From contig NZ_JBEXCV010000118.1 in the NCBI RefSeq assembly GCF_040605455.1, positions 1 to 28,336 on the forward strand: DNA of 28,336 nucleotides, read 5' to 3'. The notes beneath the pieces were generated by a model, which was given only the letters and a program-made list of their open reading frames with translations, made no database searches and had not been told where the DNA came from. Both the position numbers and the translations under genes were made by a program. Positions 1-7,689 of this stretch are shown here, piece after piece. Source of the DNA: Embleya sp040605455. GTDB lineage: Bacteria; Actinomycetota; Actinomycetes; Streptomycetales; Streptomycetaceae. How positions within the stretch are numbered: the stretch's first letter is position 1; every line of letters begins with the position of its first letter.

Positions 1-622
1 CCGCGAGGGCCGCCGCCGGTCCGCCCCGGAGCACACGCGGCGCGCCCGCGATCAGGACCGCCTTGGCCGCGCGGCCCGGCCGCAGGTCGAACAGGTTGAT
101 CAGGTTGGCCGTACCCGCGACCACCACGCCCGCGAGCAGCTTGTCCACCAACCGTCGCTGCACGAGCGCGCCCGCCGCGAGGCCGGCCGCGCCGAGTCCG
201 ACGATCTTGACGCCGCCGCTGGTCAGTTCGCCCTTGGCGAGCGCGCCGAGGTGGCCCTTGAAGCCGCGCCGATCACTCGACCCGGCCATGTCGTCGTACG
301 TCCCGAACCCGGCTCCCGCGACCGCCGCCAGTACACCGGCCGCACGCCACCGACCGGGCACCCCCGGAGCACACGCGGCGGCGACGGCCGTGCCTACCGC
401 CGCGGCGGGCCCTTCGAGCAGGGTCAGCACCTCGCCGCGGTGGTTGCGCCGCTCCCACAGCGCGGCCTCGCCCGGCGGCCGGCGGGTCAGCGTGGCGTAC
501 GCGGCCCGGGCCGCACCGGTCGCGGCCAGCGCGGTCACCAGGCGACCCGGCCGGCCTCGGCGGGCCGCGACCGGGGCCCCGACACGATCCGCGACACGAG
601 CGGGGGCAGCGGCCTTCGTCAC
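1..622 (-). CDS. MraY/WecA-like polyprenyl-phosphate glycosyl-1-phosphate transferase family membrane protein (partial, C-terminus outside window)
   Basis: Read on the minus strand from a GTG at 622-620, which overlaps the TGA of the upstream steB gene (GTGA), so translation is probably coupled. About 207 residues are visible and the gene runs off the left edge. Several hydrophobic Ala/Val/Gly/Leu-rich segments suggest a multi-pass membrane protein. Two stretches recall the MraY/WecA superfamily: TYDDMAGSS followed by RGFKGHLGALAKGELTSGG, which resembles the paired-Asp loop and following cytoplasmic loop, and ANLINLFDLRPGRAAK, which resembles the N-x-x-N-x-x-D-x-x-PG motif. Such enzymes move a sugar phosphate to a lipid carrier in envelope synthesis. 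The position beside steA/steB fits an envelope role. Family placement is moderate and the substrate unknown. Confidence 0.75.
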   Translation of the reverse strand, partial: MTKAAAPARVADRVGAPVAARRGRPGRLVTALAATGAARAAYATLTRRPPGEAALWERRNHRGEVLTLLEGPAAAVGTAVAAACAPGVPGRWRAAGVLAAVAGAGFGTYDDMAGSSDRRGFKGHLGALAKGELTSGGVKIVGLGAAGLAAGALVQRRLVDKLLAGVVVAGTANLINLFDLRPGRAAKAVLIAGAPRVLRGGPAAALA

Positions 623-1776
623 GACGTCTCCTTCTTCGGCAGCTCCGGCAACGGACCGTCGGTGGTGCCCGTCGTACCGTATTGACCGGAAGTGCCCTGC
701 TTGTCCTCGACCACCAGGGACCACACGACCGCGACCTGACCCACGGGCGTGTCGGCGGTGTCCACGGTGGAAACGGCCTTGGCGGTTTGATCGTTACGGC
801 GCAGCGCCCAGATCACGCCGTTCTCCTGTGCGGCGGACGCGGTACCGGCCATGACCGTACCGTCGTCGCCGGTGTCCAGGGCGCGTGCGAGCGAAAGATG
901 GATGTTGTTGATCCGGCCCGGGTCGTCCCCGCCGGTGGCCCCGGACGGCGCGACGATCACGACCAGGTCGGCGCCGGTGGCGGGGTTGTCCTTGACGTCG
1001 ACGAAGCCGGCCTCCTTGAGCTTGGTCAACGTCTCGGTCGCGGCCTGCGTGTTGTGCGTCGCGGGCGTGGTGGTGCCGTTGTTCTGGTTGGTGTTCTGGC
1101 CCGGGTTGCCCTGGCCGGGAGTGCCCTGGCCCGGCGTCTGGCCGCTCGGCGGCGCGGACGTGGTTCCGGCGCCGGTCGGCGGCGCGCCCGACGCGGACGC
1201 GCCGGGGGGCGTCGAGCCGGGGGGCGTCGAGCCGCCGGGCAACTGGGTCGAGGTTCCGCCGGGCGTACCGGTCTGCACCGGTGGCAGCGTCTCGGTGATC
1301 GCGCCCGCGAGCACCCGTGCCGCCCGCTCGGTCGCCGACCCGGTCGGGAAGGCGGCGGCGTTGGCGCCGAGCGCGGTGACCAGTTCGGCCTCGCGCTTGG
1401 GGTCGGTCCAGGCGCCCTTGATCCCCACCTGGCCGGTGACCGTCGCGGAGGCGCCGTCGAGCAGCTTGACCATACTGTCGGTCAGCTTGGTGTCCGCGCC
1501 GGGCAGCGCCACCACGACCGCCTTGTGGCCGGCGAGCTTGCCCCTGACCAGCTCGGGCCCGACGGTGTTCATGATGCCGTTCAGGTACCTCGTACCGGCG
1601 TTCGCCCGGTCGAGTTCGCGACGCAGCCCTTCGTTGTTCCGGGCCAGGTCCTGGACCTGCGTGTCGAGCCCGGTGACGGCCGCCTCCTTGAGGAAGGAAG
1701 CGCCGAGTACGAGCCCGACCGACAGGGCCAGGAAGACCGCGATGATGGAGACGACGTGATATCTGAAGTCGATCAA
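619..1776 (-). CDS. steB: SteB/MctB-family membrane-anchored periplasmic protein (often annotated copper transporter)
   Basis: 385 residues. It begins at a TTG (1776-1774) inside the steA stop (TTGA), giving the family's usual opening IDFRYHVVS. An in-frame start 41 codons upstream lies inside steA and would add a basic tail before the membrane helix, so it was not used. Residues 9-29 form one TM helix, 36-62 a likely coiled coil, and the rest is extracytoplasmic. Residues about 165-244 are a Pro/Gly/Thr/Gln/Asn-rich insertion that splits the folded part. Known family members: Rv1698 (MctB) was described as a copper-related channel, while corynebacterial SteB works with SteA in cell separation through the RipC-FtsEX pathway. 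Tight coupling to steA favours the cell-separation role here. Confidence 0.88.
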   Translation of the reverse strand: MIDFRYHVVSIIAVFLALSVGLVLGASFLKEAAVTGLDTQVQDLARNNEGLRRELDRANAGTRYLNGIMNTVGPELVRGKLAGHKAVVVALPGADTKLTDSMVKLLDGASATVTGQVGIKGAWTDPKREAELVTALGANAAAFPTGSATERAARVLAGAITETLPPVQTGTPGGTSTQLPGGSTPPGSTPPGASASGAPPTGAGTTSAPPSGQTPGQGTPGQGNPGQNTNQNNGTTTPATHNTQAATETLTKLKEAGFVDVKDNPATGADLVVIVAPSGATGGDDPGRINNIHLSLARALDTGDDGTVMAGTASAAQENGVIWALRRNDQTAKAVSTVDTADTPVGQVAVVWSLVVEDKQGTSGQYGTTGTTDGPLPELPKKETS

Positions 1777-2948
1777 CTGAACAGTCCCTGGAGCCAGTAG
1801 ACGAAGGCGTCCCACTGTGCCCCGAACACGTGGAAATACGCGCGCCCGAGCGGGGTGACCCGCACGGTGACCGCGATGGTGATCAGCGCGGCGAGGCACA
1901 ACATGAGCAGCGATGTCGTGGAGATGCGGCTGCGGTACAGACGGCTGACGCCCTTGGCGTCCACAAGCTTGCCGCCCACCCGCAGCCGCGTGAGGAAGGT
2001 GCTCGCCATGCCGGCCCGGCCCTTGTCCAGGAACTCGACGAGCGTGAGGTGCGTACCGACCGCGACGATCAGGCTCGCGCCGCCGTCGTCGGCGAGCAAC
2101 ATCGCGATGTCCTCGCTGGTCCCGGTGGCGGGGAAGGCGATCCCGTCCACACCGAGTTCCTCGAGGCGTTCCATCCCGGGGGCGCGCCCGTCGCGGTACG
2201 CGTGCACGATGATCTCCGCGCCGCAGCGCAGCGCCTGGTCGGACACCGAGTCCATGTCGCCGACGATCATGTCGGGCTTGTAGCCGGCCTCCAGCAGCGC
2301 GTCGGCACCGCCGTCCACGCCGATCATCACCGGGCGATACTCGCGGATGTACGGCCGCAGCGCGGCGATGTCCTCGCGGTAGTGGTATCCGCGGACCACG
2401 ATGAGCACCTGGCGGCCGTCGATCCGGGTCCGGATCTCGGGGACGCCGACGCCGTCGAGGAGCAGTTCGCGCTCCTCGCGGATGTACTTGAGGGTGTTCT
2501 CGGCGAACGCCTCGATCTGCTCGGACAGCCCGGCCCGGGCCTTCTCCATCGCGGCCGCGACCGATTCCGCGTCGAGCAGGGTGCCGACGGCGATCGGGTC
2601 GTCGCCGCGGTAGAGAACGTTGTCCTCGACCCGGACCAGCTCACCCTCGCGGATCCGGTCGAGCACACTCCCGCCGACGTCGTCCAGGAGCGGTACGCCG
2701 GCCTCCACGAGCAGCTGCGGCCCGATATTGGGGTAGCGCCCGCTGATGCTCTCGGCGGCGTTGACGACGGCGACCGGCCGACACTTGACGAGCGCCTCGG
2801 CGGCGACCCGGTCGAGGTCGCCGTGATTGATGATGGCGACGTCCCCGGGCCGGAGCCGCTTGGTGAGGTCCTTGGTACGCCGATCGACCCGGGCAAACGA
2901 ACCGGTGACCTCGGTATGCCGTCGACGACGAAGCGCGGGAATCCTCAC
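1773..2948 (-). CDS. steA: SteA-like protein, thiamine-pyrophosphokinase-like fold with C-terminal membrane anchor
   Basis: 391 residues. The GTG start at 2948 is chosen because AGGA lies 8 bases upstream and the protein then opens with a short basic tail before RVDRRTKDLTKRLRPGD, typical of the family. Longer in-frame starts exist (to 3071) but lack a ribosome site. The middle has a thiamine-pyrophosphokinase-like core with GVDGG (about 210-214) and GDMDSVSD (about 230-237). A single TM helix follows at about 345-365 with a short C-terminal tail. In corynebacteria SteA and SteB form a complex needed for daughter-cell separation. There is no sign that it makes thiamine diphosphate. It overlaps steB by four bases. 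Its usual upstream neighbour recN is about 15 kb away here. Confidence 0.9.
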   Translation of the reverse strand: MRIPALRRRRHTEVTGSFARVDRRTKDLTKRLRPGDVAIINHGDLDRVAAEALVKCRPVAVVNAAESISGRYPNIGPQLLVEAGVPLLDDVGGSVLDRIREGELVRVEDNVLYRGDDPIAVGTLLDAESVAAAMEKARAGLSEQIEAFAENTLKYIREERELLLDGVGVPEIRTRIDGRQVLIVVRGYHYREDIAALRPYIREYRPVMIGVDGGADALLEAGYKPDMIVGDMDSVSDQALRCGAEIIVHAYRDGRAPGMERLEELGVDGIAFPATGTSEDIAMLLADDGGASLIVAVGTHLTLVEFLDKGRAGMASTFLTRLRVGGKLVDAKGVSRLYRSRISTTSLLMLCLAALITIAVTVRVTPLGRAYFHVFGAQWDAFVYWLQGLFS

Positions 2949-3051
2949 CGGCGCAATCCTGCCATGCACTGTATTTTCCAGCGGCCTCCGGCCGCTCCGG
3001 GAAACGGCCCTTGGGGCCGGTACGGCGGCTCCACCGCTCTTCTCGCAAGCT

Positions 3052-3326
3052 CGTCGATCACGGGTCGACAATCAAGTCGTGGGCGCTGACGCGCCCGAAG
3101 GGCGCCGAATTCGCGGCAGCCCGGAGACACGAGTGGATCGAGGTCGCGATGGCGACCCGGGCAAGGTGACCTGCGTCACGGGCCTGGACGAGAGTGAAAC
3201 CGAAGCGCGGCTGTTACACGAGGACGGCTCGGTTGGGCGGCTTCGCCGCCGGCTCGCGAGGCACCACTTTTCTGCTCCCCCGCGTCGATCACTTCGGTGG
3301 AGCCGGGTCGGGGGCGCTGACGCGCC
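3052..3326. repeat. Imperfect direct repeat, two copies (3052-3095 and 3283-3326)
   Basis: Both copies begin CGTCGATCAC and end GGGCGCTGACGCGCC, with exactly 29 bases from the start of one element to the start of the other in each copy. The middle has diverged. The right-hand element can fold as GGCGC-TGAC-GCGCC, extended to a 6-bp stem in the first copy (3081-3096). Upstream sequence also looks related but less clearly. Function unknown: it may be duplicated regulatory DNA or a decayed intergenic repeat. Confidence 0.55.
3166..3179. promoter_or_regulatory. Candidate Crp-type operator
   Basis: The sequence GTGACCTGCGTCAC has the form GTGA-N6-TCAC and fits the Streptomyces Crp consensus GTG-N6-GNCAC as I recall it. 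It lies about 218 bases upstream of the steA start and about 208 upstream of the 3387 start. It could serve either direction. No binding evidence; a single site of this degeneracy can occur by chance. Confidence 0.4.
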
Positions 3327-3386
3327 AAGACGCAGCCAAGGCCCAGGGGGCTGATCCCTCCCACCGCCCACCGACGGCCGGCGTGG

Positions 3387-4376
3387 TTGGCGGTGCTCGC
3401 GTGTTCGCCGTACTTGTTGTTGAAGCTGCTCTGGGTGGTCGACATCGACGTGGGTGTGGTGCATCCCGACGAGTTGAATCGCGCGCAGTGGGTGACCGCG
3501 AACGCGCTCACGTTCGGGATGGACGCGATCGCGGCGCTGATCGCGTACACCCTCAGTCGGCCGCGCGAGACCAGGATCCGGTCCTGGTCGATCACATTGC
3601 CACTGTGGGTCGCTTCCGGGTTGCTCGTGGTGATCATGTCGGCCGTTCCGCTCAGCCTGCCGGCCGCGGCGGTCGGGAGTACCGGCAACCCGTTCGCGGG
3701 CGACGACTTTCTGCGGCCCTGGGTGTACGCGATCGTCTACGGCGGCTTCATCGTGGAAGGCGCGGTGTTGTTGGGGGCTTACGGGCTGTACGTCCACGAG
3801 CGTTGGAGTGCCCTGTTGCGGATCCGGGTTCGGGCGCTGCCGGATCCGGCCGGTACGCGCGACGCGCAGCGGTTTCTCGGTACGGTCGCCGCCGCGCTCC
3901 TCGGCGTCGCCGGGGTGCTGCGGGTGACGTGGGCGCTGGGTTCGGACCTCGGGATGAGCGGACGGTGGGTCGCCGACCGCAACGCGACCGGGCGATGCAT
4001 GGACGACGTACCGGGTGGGCTCGCCCTGCTCGGCGCGGTGGGCCTGGTCGTGCCGGCGTACCGGATCGGTGGCGCGCGGGTTCGGGGTCCGTTGGCGATG
4101 GCCTGGTTCGGAGCCGGCAGCGCATTCGGGTGGGGCGGCTGGATGGGGCTGATCAGTGCCGGAGCCGCGCCCGAGAGCACGTTGGCGGAGCGGACCTCCG
4201 CACTGCTCCACCTTGTCTACACTGCCGAAATGATCACCGGCGTATTGGCTTTGACCATCGGCTGGTTCTTCCTGAGCGAATACGCCCGGCACACCGCCAT
4301 CGTCGCGTGTCGCGCCCCGACGCAGCTACAGCCGTCCGGTGGGAACGGGTGTCGGAGCCGGTTGTCGGCCGGATGA
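3387..4376 (+). CDS. Predicted 8-TM integral membrane protein, first gene of a two-component operon
   Basis: Family not recognised. 329 residues from a TTG at 3387. About eight hydrophobic helices can be picked out, around residues 3-25, 40-57, 67-89, 112-136, 163-184, 211-229, 235-258 and 270-296. The start is uncertain: the in-frame stop at 3318 leaves no ATG or GTG upstream, yet about 12 codons before 3387 (from CTG 3351, with AAGG nine bases ahead) read as plausible protein and include a basic segment just before the first helix. The TGA overlaps an ATG of the histidine kinase (ATGA), so the two are likely co-translated. A sensor partner or a membrane target of the kinase is possible; this is inference from position. 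Confidence 0.75.
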   Translation: MAVLACSPYLLLKLLWVVDIDVGVVHPDELNRAQWVTANALTFGMDAIAALIAYTLSRPRETRIRSWSITLPLWVASGLLVVIMSAVPLSLPAAAVGSTGNPFAGDDFLRPWVYAIVYGGFIVEGAVLLGAYGLYVHERWSALLRIRVRALPDPAGTRDAQRFLGTVAAALLGVAGVLRVTWALGSDLGMSGRWVADRNATGRCMDDVPGGLALLGAVGLVVPAYRIGGARVRGPLAMAWFGAGSAFGWGGWMGLISAGAAPESTLAERTSALLHLVYTAEMITGVLALTIGWFFLSEYARHTAIVACRAPTQLQPSGGNGCRSRLSAG

Positions 4377-5611
4377 TCGGGGGGCTCGGAAAGCAGTTGC
4401 TCGGGCGGCGGGCTCGGTTGCGGTGGGTGCATCTGGTGCTGGGGGGCGCTCTGTTGATGCCCTTTCATCTGGCCGCGCTCACCGTGCTGTCGATCACCGG
4501 GCTGCTTCGGGGCACGCCGGCGGAGCCGCTCACCTCGCAGTTCGTCGCCTTGGCGTTGGCGCTGCCGTTCGTGGCCGTGGCCGGCCTGGTCCCGCTCGTC
4601 CGCACCCTGGAGGCAAGCGCCGCACGGGTGCTGTGCGCCCCGGACGGTGAGGTCCTCAGCGCCCCGGCGACCAGTGCGGCGGCACGGCGGCGGGCCTCCG
4701 CGTGGTTCACGTCGCATGCGTTCCTGGGCGGTGTGGTCGCCGGCGTCTCGCTCGCCGCGCCGCCCGGAGGTGTGGTGTTGCTGGTGCTGCCGTTGGCCCC
4801 GGCCCTCGCCGAGGTCTTCCCGTGGGCCGAACCGGCGAATGCGCTCCCGGCCGCCTGGACGCCGGTCGGCCTGGCGCTGCTGCTGCTTCCGCTGCCCGTA
4901 TCGGCCGTCGCCGGCTCCTGGCTGGCCCGGCTCGCCCCGACCCTGCTCGGCCCGACCCCCGCGGACCGCCTCGCGCTCGCCGAACAACGCGCCGAACGCC
5001 TGGCCGAACGCGCCCGCATCGCCCGCGACCTGCACGACTCGGTCGGCCACGCACTCAGCGCGGTCGGCATCCAGGCGGCTGCCGCAGGTCGGCTCCTGGA
5101 GCACGATCCGGCCTTCGCCGCCCGGGCGTTGGCCGCGATCGAGGACACCGCCCGCGACGCGGTGGCCGAACTCGACCACGCGTTGGGCCTGTTGCGTGAG
5201 GAATCCGACGCCGCCGCCGCCCCGACGCCCTCCCTGGCCGACCTGACCGACCTGGTCGCGCGTACTCGGGCGGCGGGAGCCGACGTCGAGCTCGACCTGA
5301 CGGGCGCGGTGTCCGCCGTACCCAAGCCGGTCTCCCGCGAGGCGTACCGGATCGTCCAAGAGGGCCTGGGCAACGTACTGCGGCACGCCGGCGAGGTCCC
5401 GGTCCGCCTCCGAATCGCGGTGATCGACGGGCAGTTGGCGATCGAACTGGCCAACCCGACGACCGCGGCGCGCGCCACCCGAGGCGGCGGAGGACACGGC
5501 CTGCGCGGCGCCGCCGAGCGGATCGCCGTATTGCGCGGCACCTTCACCGCAGGCCCCCGCGACGGCTGGTGGCACCTGAGCGCCCAGATCCCTTTGGAAG
5601 GACATCCGTGA
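4373..5611 (+). CDS. Membrane histidine kinase, HisKA_3 (NarL-partner) type
   Basis: 412 residues from ATG 4373, which overlaps the upstream stop (ATGA); a GTG at 4349 is an alternative. The N-terminal half has about four TM helices (residues roughly 20-45, 56-76, 115-145, 160-185) with no large extracytoplasmic sensor domain. The dimerisation/phosphoacceptor segment is RIARDLHDSVGH with His at about 221. The ATPase domain shows an N-box ending GNVLRHA and a Gly-rich GGGGHGLRGAAERI segment near the end. These features place it with kinases that phosphorylate NarL/FixJ-type regulators, and such a regulator follows directly with a four-base overlap. The signal is unknown; membrane helices or the 3387 protein may sense it. 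Confidence 0.9.
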   Translation: MIGGLGKQLLGRRARLRWVHLVLGGALLMPFHLAALTVLSITGLLRGTPAEPLTSQFVALALALPFVAVAGLVPLVRTLEASAARVLCAPDGEVLSAPATSAAARRRASAWFTSHAFLGGVVAGVSLAAPPGGVVLLVLPLAPALAEVFPWAEPANALPAAWTPVGLALLLLPLPVSAVAGSWLARLAPTLLGPTPADRLALAEQRAERLAERARIARDLHDSVGHALSAVGIQAAAAGRLLEHDPAFAARALAAIEDTARDAVAELDHALGLLREESDAAAAPTPSLADLTDLVARTRAAGADVELDLTGAVSAVPKPVSREAYRIVQEGLGNVLRHAGEVPVRLRIAVIDGQLAIELANPTTAARATRGGGGHGLRGAAERIAVLRGTFTAGPRDGWWHLSAQIPLEGHP

Positions 5612-6291
5612 ACGACCCCGTACGCGTCCTGATCGCCGACGACGAGAGCCTGGTCCGCGCCGGCCTGTACGCGATCGTCGCCGCCGAACCCGACCTGGCG
5701 GTGGTCGGCGAGGCCGCCACCGGCGCGGCGGCGGTCGCGGGCGCACTCGAACTACGCCCCGACCTGATCCTGATGGACGTCCGCATGCCCGATCTGAACG
5801 GCATCGAAGCCACCGCCCGGATCCTGCACCAAGCCCCGAGCCCGCAGCCGAGAGTGCTGGTCGTAACCACCTTCGAAAACGACGAATACGTCTACGACGC
5901 CCTACGCGCCGGCGCCCACGGCTTTCTCCTGAAGCGGGCGAGGGCGGACGAAATGGTGCACGCGATCCGCACCGTGGCCCGCGGCGATTCGCTCCTCTTC
6001 CCGTCCGCCATCCGCGACTTGGCGCTCAGCCGTGCGTCGACCCGGACCGCGAACGCCGAGCTGCAAACCCGCCTCGCCCGCCTCACCGCCCGCGAGCGGG
6101 AGGTGTTGCGGCTGATCACCTGCGGCCTGTCCAACACCGAGATAGCCGACCGAACCGGTCTGGGTCCGGAGACGGTCAAGACGCATGTGGCCCGCGTACT
6201 GGGCAAGTTGGGCGTACGCGACCGAACCCAGGCGGTAATCGCAGCATATGAGAGCGGCTTCGCCACGGCGGGCGGGACCGGGTTGCGATAG
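5608..6291 (+). CDS. NarL/FixJ-family response regulator
   Basis: 227 residues. GTG 5608 overlaps the kinase stop (GTGA) and has GGAAGGA five bases upstream, which fixes the start. The receiver domain (about 1-120) has the acidic pair D11/D12, phosphoacceptor D57 in LMDVRMPD, and a conserved Lys in LLKRAR. A LuxR-type HTH (about 160-215) follows, with LTAREREVLRLI and SNTEIADRTGLGPETVKTHVARVLGKLGV. It should bind DNA as a dimer after phosphorylation by the kinase at 4373. Target genes cannot be told from the window; autoregulation or control of the 3387 protein would be typical. Confidence 0.93.
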   Translation: MNDPVRVLIADDESLVRAGLYAIVAAEPDLAVVGEAATGAAAVAGALELRPDLILMDVRMPDLNGIEATARILHQAPSPQPRVLVVTTFENDEYVYDALRAGAHGFLLKRARADEMVHAIRTVARGDSLLFPSAIRDLALSRASTRTANAELQTRLARLTAREREVLRLITCGLSNTEIADRTGLGPETVKTHVARVLGKLGVRDRTQAVIAAYESGFATAGGTGLR

Positions 6292-6308
6292 CCGTCGGGT
6301 CGGACGGC
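6291..6308 (+). terminator. Weak stem-loop directly after the response-regulator stop
   Basis: GCCGTC (6291-6296) pairs with GACGGC (6303-6308) across a 6-base loop. There is no U-tract, as is common in GC-rich actinobacteria. It may end the 3387-6291 operon. Confidence 0.35.
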
Positions 6309-6420
6309 GAAGGCTCTCGTACGGACGGTAGGCCCAGGAGGACTCGGCGACCTCCCCGGCGGGGCATACCACCCCGTGCCAGGGACGGGCCCGCCGCCGG
6401 CGCCGAACGCCGAGGGTGTC

Positions 6421-6436
6421 CGGGGCGCGGCCCCCG
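6421..6436 (-). terminator. Possible short terminator of the minus-strand 6445 operon
   Basis: CGGGG (6421-6425) pairs with CCCCG (6432-6436), nine bases beyond the stop at 6445. The stem is only 5 bp and has no U-tract, so support is weak. Confidence 0.25.
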
Positions 6437-6444
6437 AAGACTGC

Positions 6445-6867
6445 TCACGGCCTGGTTCCGGGCGTGCGCAGATCGCCGTGCTGGACGGCGAAGATGGTGG
6501 CGAAGTCGGTGGCGGTGTTGGTCTGTTCGAGGACGAATGCCCGGCGGTCGACCGGAAGCGCGCCGCCGACCTCGTGGGTCAGCCGGGCGAGCTCCTCACG
6601 GCCGGAGGGGTCCCTGCGGAGCAACTCGGCCAGTTCCTGGGCCCAGAAGTCGAACAGCGCTCGCCGGACGTCGTCGGGAACCGTGGCGGTCCGCACCAAG
6701 GCCGCGTTGGCATCGAGTTGCGCCTCGACCGCGTCTCGGCGCCTGCGGTCGACCCGGCCGAAAAGCCCGAGGACGGCGTCCCTCGTGCCCTGCCACAGAT
6801 CCGTGGCCATCGCCGCGACCACCACCGCGGCGCCCGCCTCCGCCAGCACGGTCAACTCCGCTGTCAT
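6445..6867 (-). CDS. Small helical protein with C-terminal HG motif, partner of the cyclase-like gene
   Basis: 140 residues, family not formally recognised. ATG 6867 has GGAG five bases upstream and lies 43 bases after the cyclase-like stop, so the two look co-transcribed. The N-terminus (about 4-22) is a hydrophobic helix, AEAGAAVVVAAMATDLW, followed by charged, probably helical sequence with many Arg and Glu. I recall similar A-x-AGA-x-VV-x-x-MATD-x-W openings in other streptomycete proteins, some near NTPases, but cannot check this. Residues 123-133 (ATIFAVQHGDL) align without gaps to motifs in the cyclase-like protein and the 84-residue protein at 11463. An effector or adaptor role is inference. 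Confidence 0.78.
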   Translation of the reverse strand: MTAELTVLAEAGAAVVVAAMATDLWQGTRDAVLGLFGRVDRRRRDAVEAQLDANAALVRTATVPDDVRRALFDFWAQELAELLRRDPSGREELARLTHEVGGALPVDRRAFVLEQTNTATDFATIFAVQHGDLRTPGTRP

Positions 6868-6910
6868 GGACTCTCCATACCTTTCTCCTTCGGGGTCCTG
6901 CCAGGGTTCT

Positions 6911-7645
6911 TCACCGGTTTCCGGGAAGGGGCAGGTTGATGTTCTGGGTGCCGTGCTGCATCGCGTTGATCACGCCGTGTCCGGACGCGTTGTTGACCAT
7001 CTTCGAGCGGCCTGCGGCCGGTTCCCGGGCCGCGTCGGCGGGAACGCTTTCCGGTGGCGGCGCCGCGTACCCGGGCAGGTGAAGCCAGGCGTCCGCGCTG
7101 TATTCCTTCTCGGCGACGGTGACCTGGCGAAAGGCGTCCGGGTCGATTCCGGGATAGCCGTGCCGGACCGTCTCGTCGTGGAAGTGCCCGGAGACCACGA
7201 GCACGGCCGGCACCGTCTCCGGGGCCTCGGCCAGCGCGGCTCTGGCCACCGCCGCGTCGAGCAACCGGGCGAGTACTTCGAGCGGTTGGCCGGTGACCGG
7301 GCCGGCCGGGTCCAGGCGCACGTCGCCGGCGTGCAGTGCGATCCGAATCCGGATCCGGGTTGACGGCCCCGCCGTACGGTTGTGCGCCCGAAGGCGGACC
7401 GCAAGCTCATGGACCAGCGGGTGGATCAATCGGGTCTTGCGTACTCCGGCCGGCAACGTGACGCGGAAACCGTCGCCCAAGTCGTCGCACAGGCAGGCCT
7501 GCCAATCGATCCCGCTTTCCGCCACGGACTCGCGGAGCGTCGCCGCCAGCACCTCACGGACCCGATCGAGCGCGACGTTCCCCCGTCCCGCCGACCGCTC
7601 GACATCGACCGCCAGCACGACGCGGTACTGCAACTCGGCTTCCAC
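6911..7645 (-). CDS. Class III nucleotidyl cyclase-homology protein with altered catalytic residues
   Basis: 244 residues. GTG 7645 has a full AGGAGG five bases upstream. The cyclase-homology fold spans about 5-180. VVLAVDVERS places the first metal Asp at D14, DDLGDGF the second at D58, and IRIALHAGDVR matches the core strand before the dimer arm. The Lys that usually precedes the second metal site is replaced by Asp (D54). In GQPLEVLARLL the transition-state Asn is Glu (E123), while the Arg (R127) is kept. Cyclic nucleotide synthesis is therefore doubtful. After a Pro/Ala-rich linker, the last 31 residues hold GVINAMQHGTQNI (224-236), shared with two neighbours. It diverges from a Crp-type gene. 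A pseudo-enzyme sensor or regulator is possible. Confidence 0.82.
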   Translation of the reverse strand: MEAELQYRVVLAVDVERSAGRGNVALDRVREVLAATLRESVAESGIDWQACLCDDLGDGFRVTLPAGVRKTRLIHPLVHELAVRLRAHNRTAGPSTRIRIRIALHAGDVRLDPAGPVTGQPLEVLARLLDAAVARAALAEAPETVPAVLVVSGHFHDETVRHGYPGIDPDAFRQVTVAEKEYSADAWLHLPGYAAPPPESVPADAAREPAAGRSKMVNNASGHGVINAMQHGTQNINLPLPGNR

Positions 7646-7689
7646 ACGGCCCTCCTGGGCTCGGCTTCCGTACGGATCTCCTGATCGCC

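Larger units (their letters stand above)
2949..3386. other. 438-bp intergenic region between steA and the membrane-protein/two-component operon
   Basis: No convincing gene on either strand. It should hold the divergent promoters for steA and the 3387 operon. Visible structure: a hairpin GCGGCC-TCC-GGCCGC at about 2984-2998; a Crp-type site at 3166-3179; a hairpin GGCGGC-TTC-GCCGCC at 3236-3250; and two related blocks at 3052-3095 and 3283-3326. It is also the left junction of the segment that separates steA from recN. Confidence 0.6.

Noticed and set aside
1777..1899. Longer SteB N-terminus
   Set aside because: It lies inside steA and puts a basic 41-residue tail before the signal anchor; the family opens with IDFRYHVVS.
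3072..4292. Minus-strand frame opposite the membrane protein
   Set aside because: Composition (Pro/Arg/His) typical of antisense shadows; no start site.
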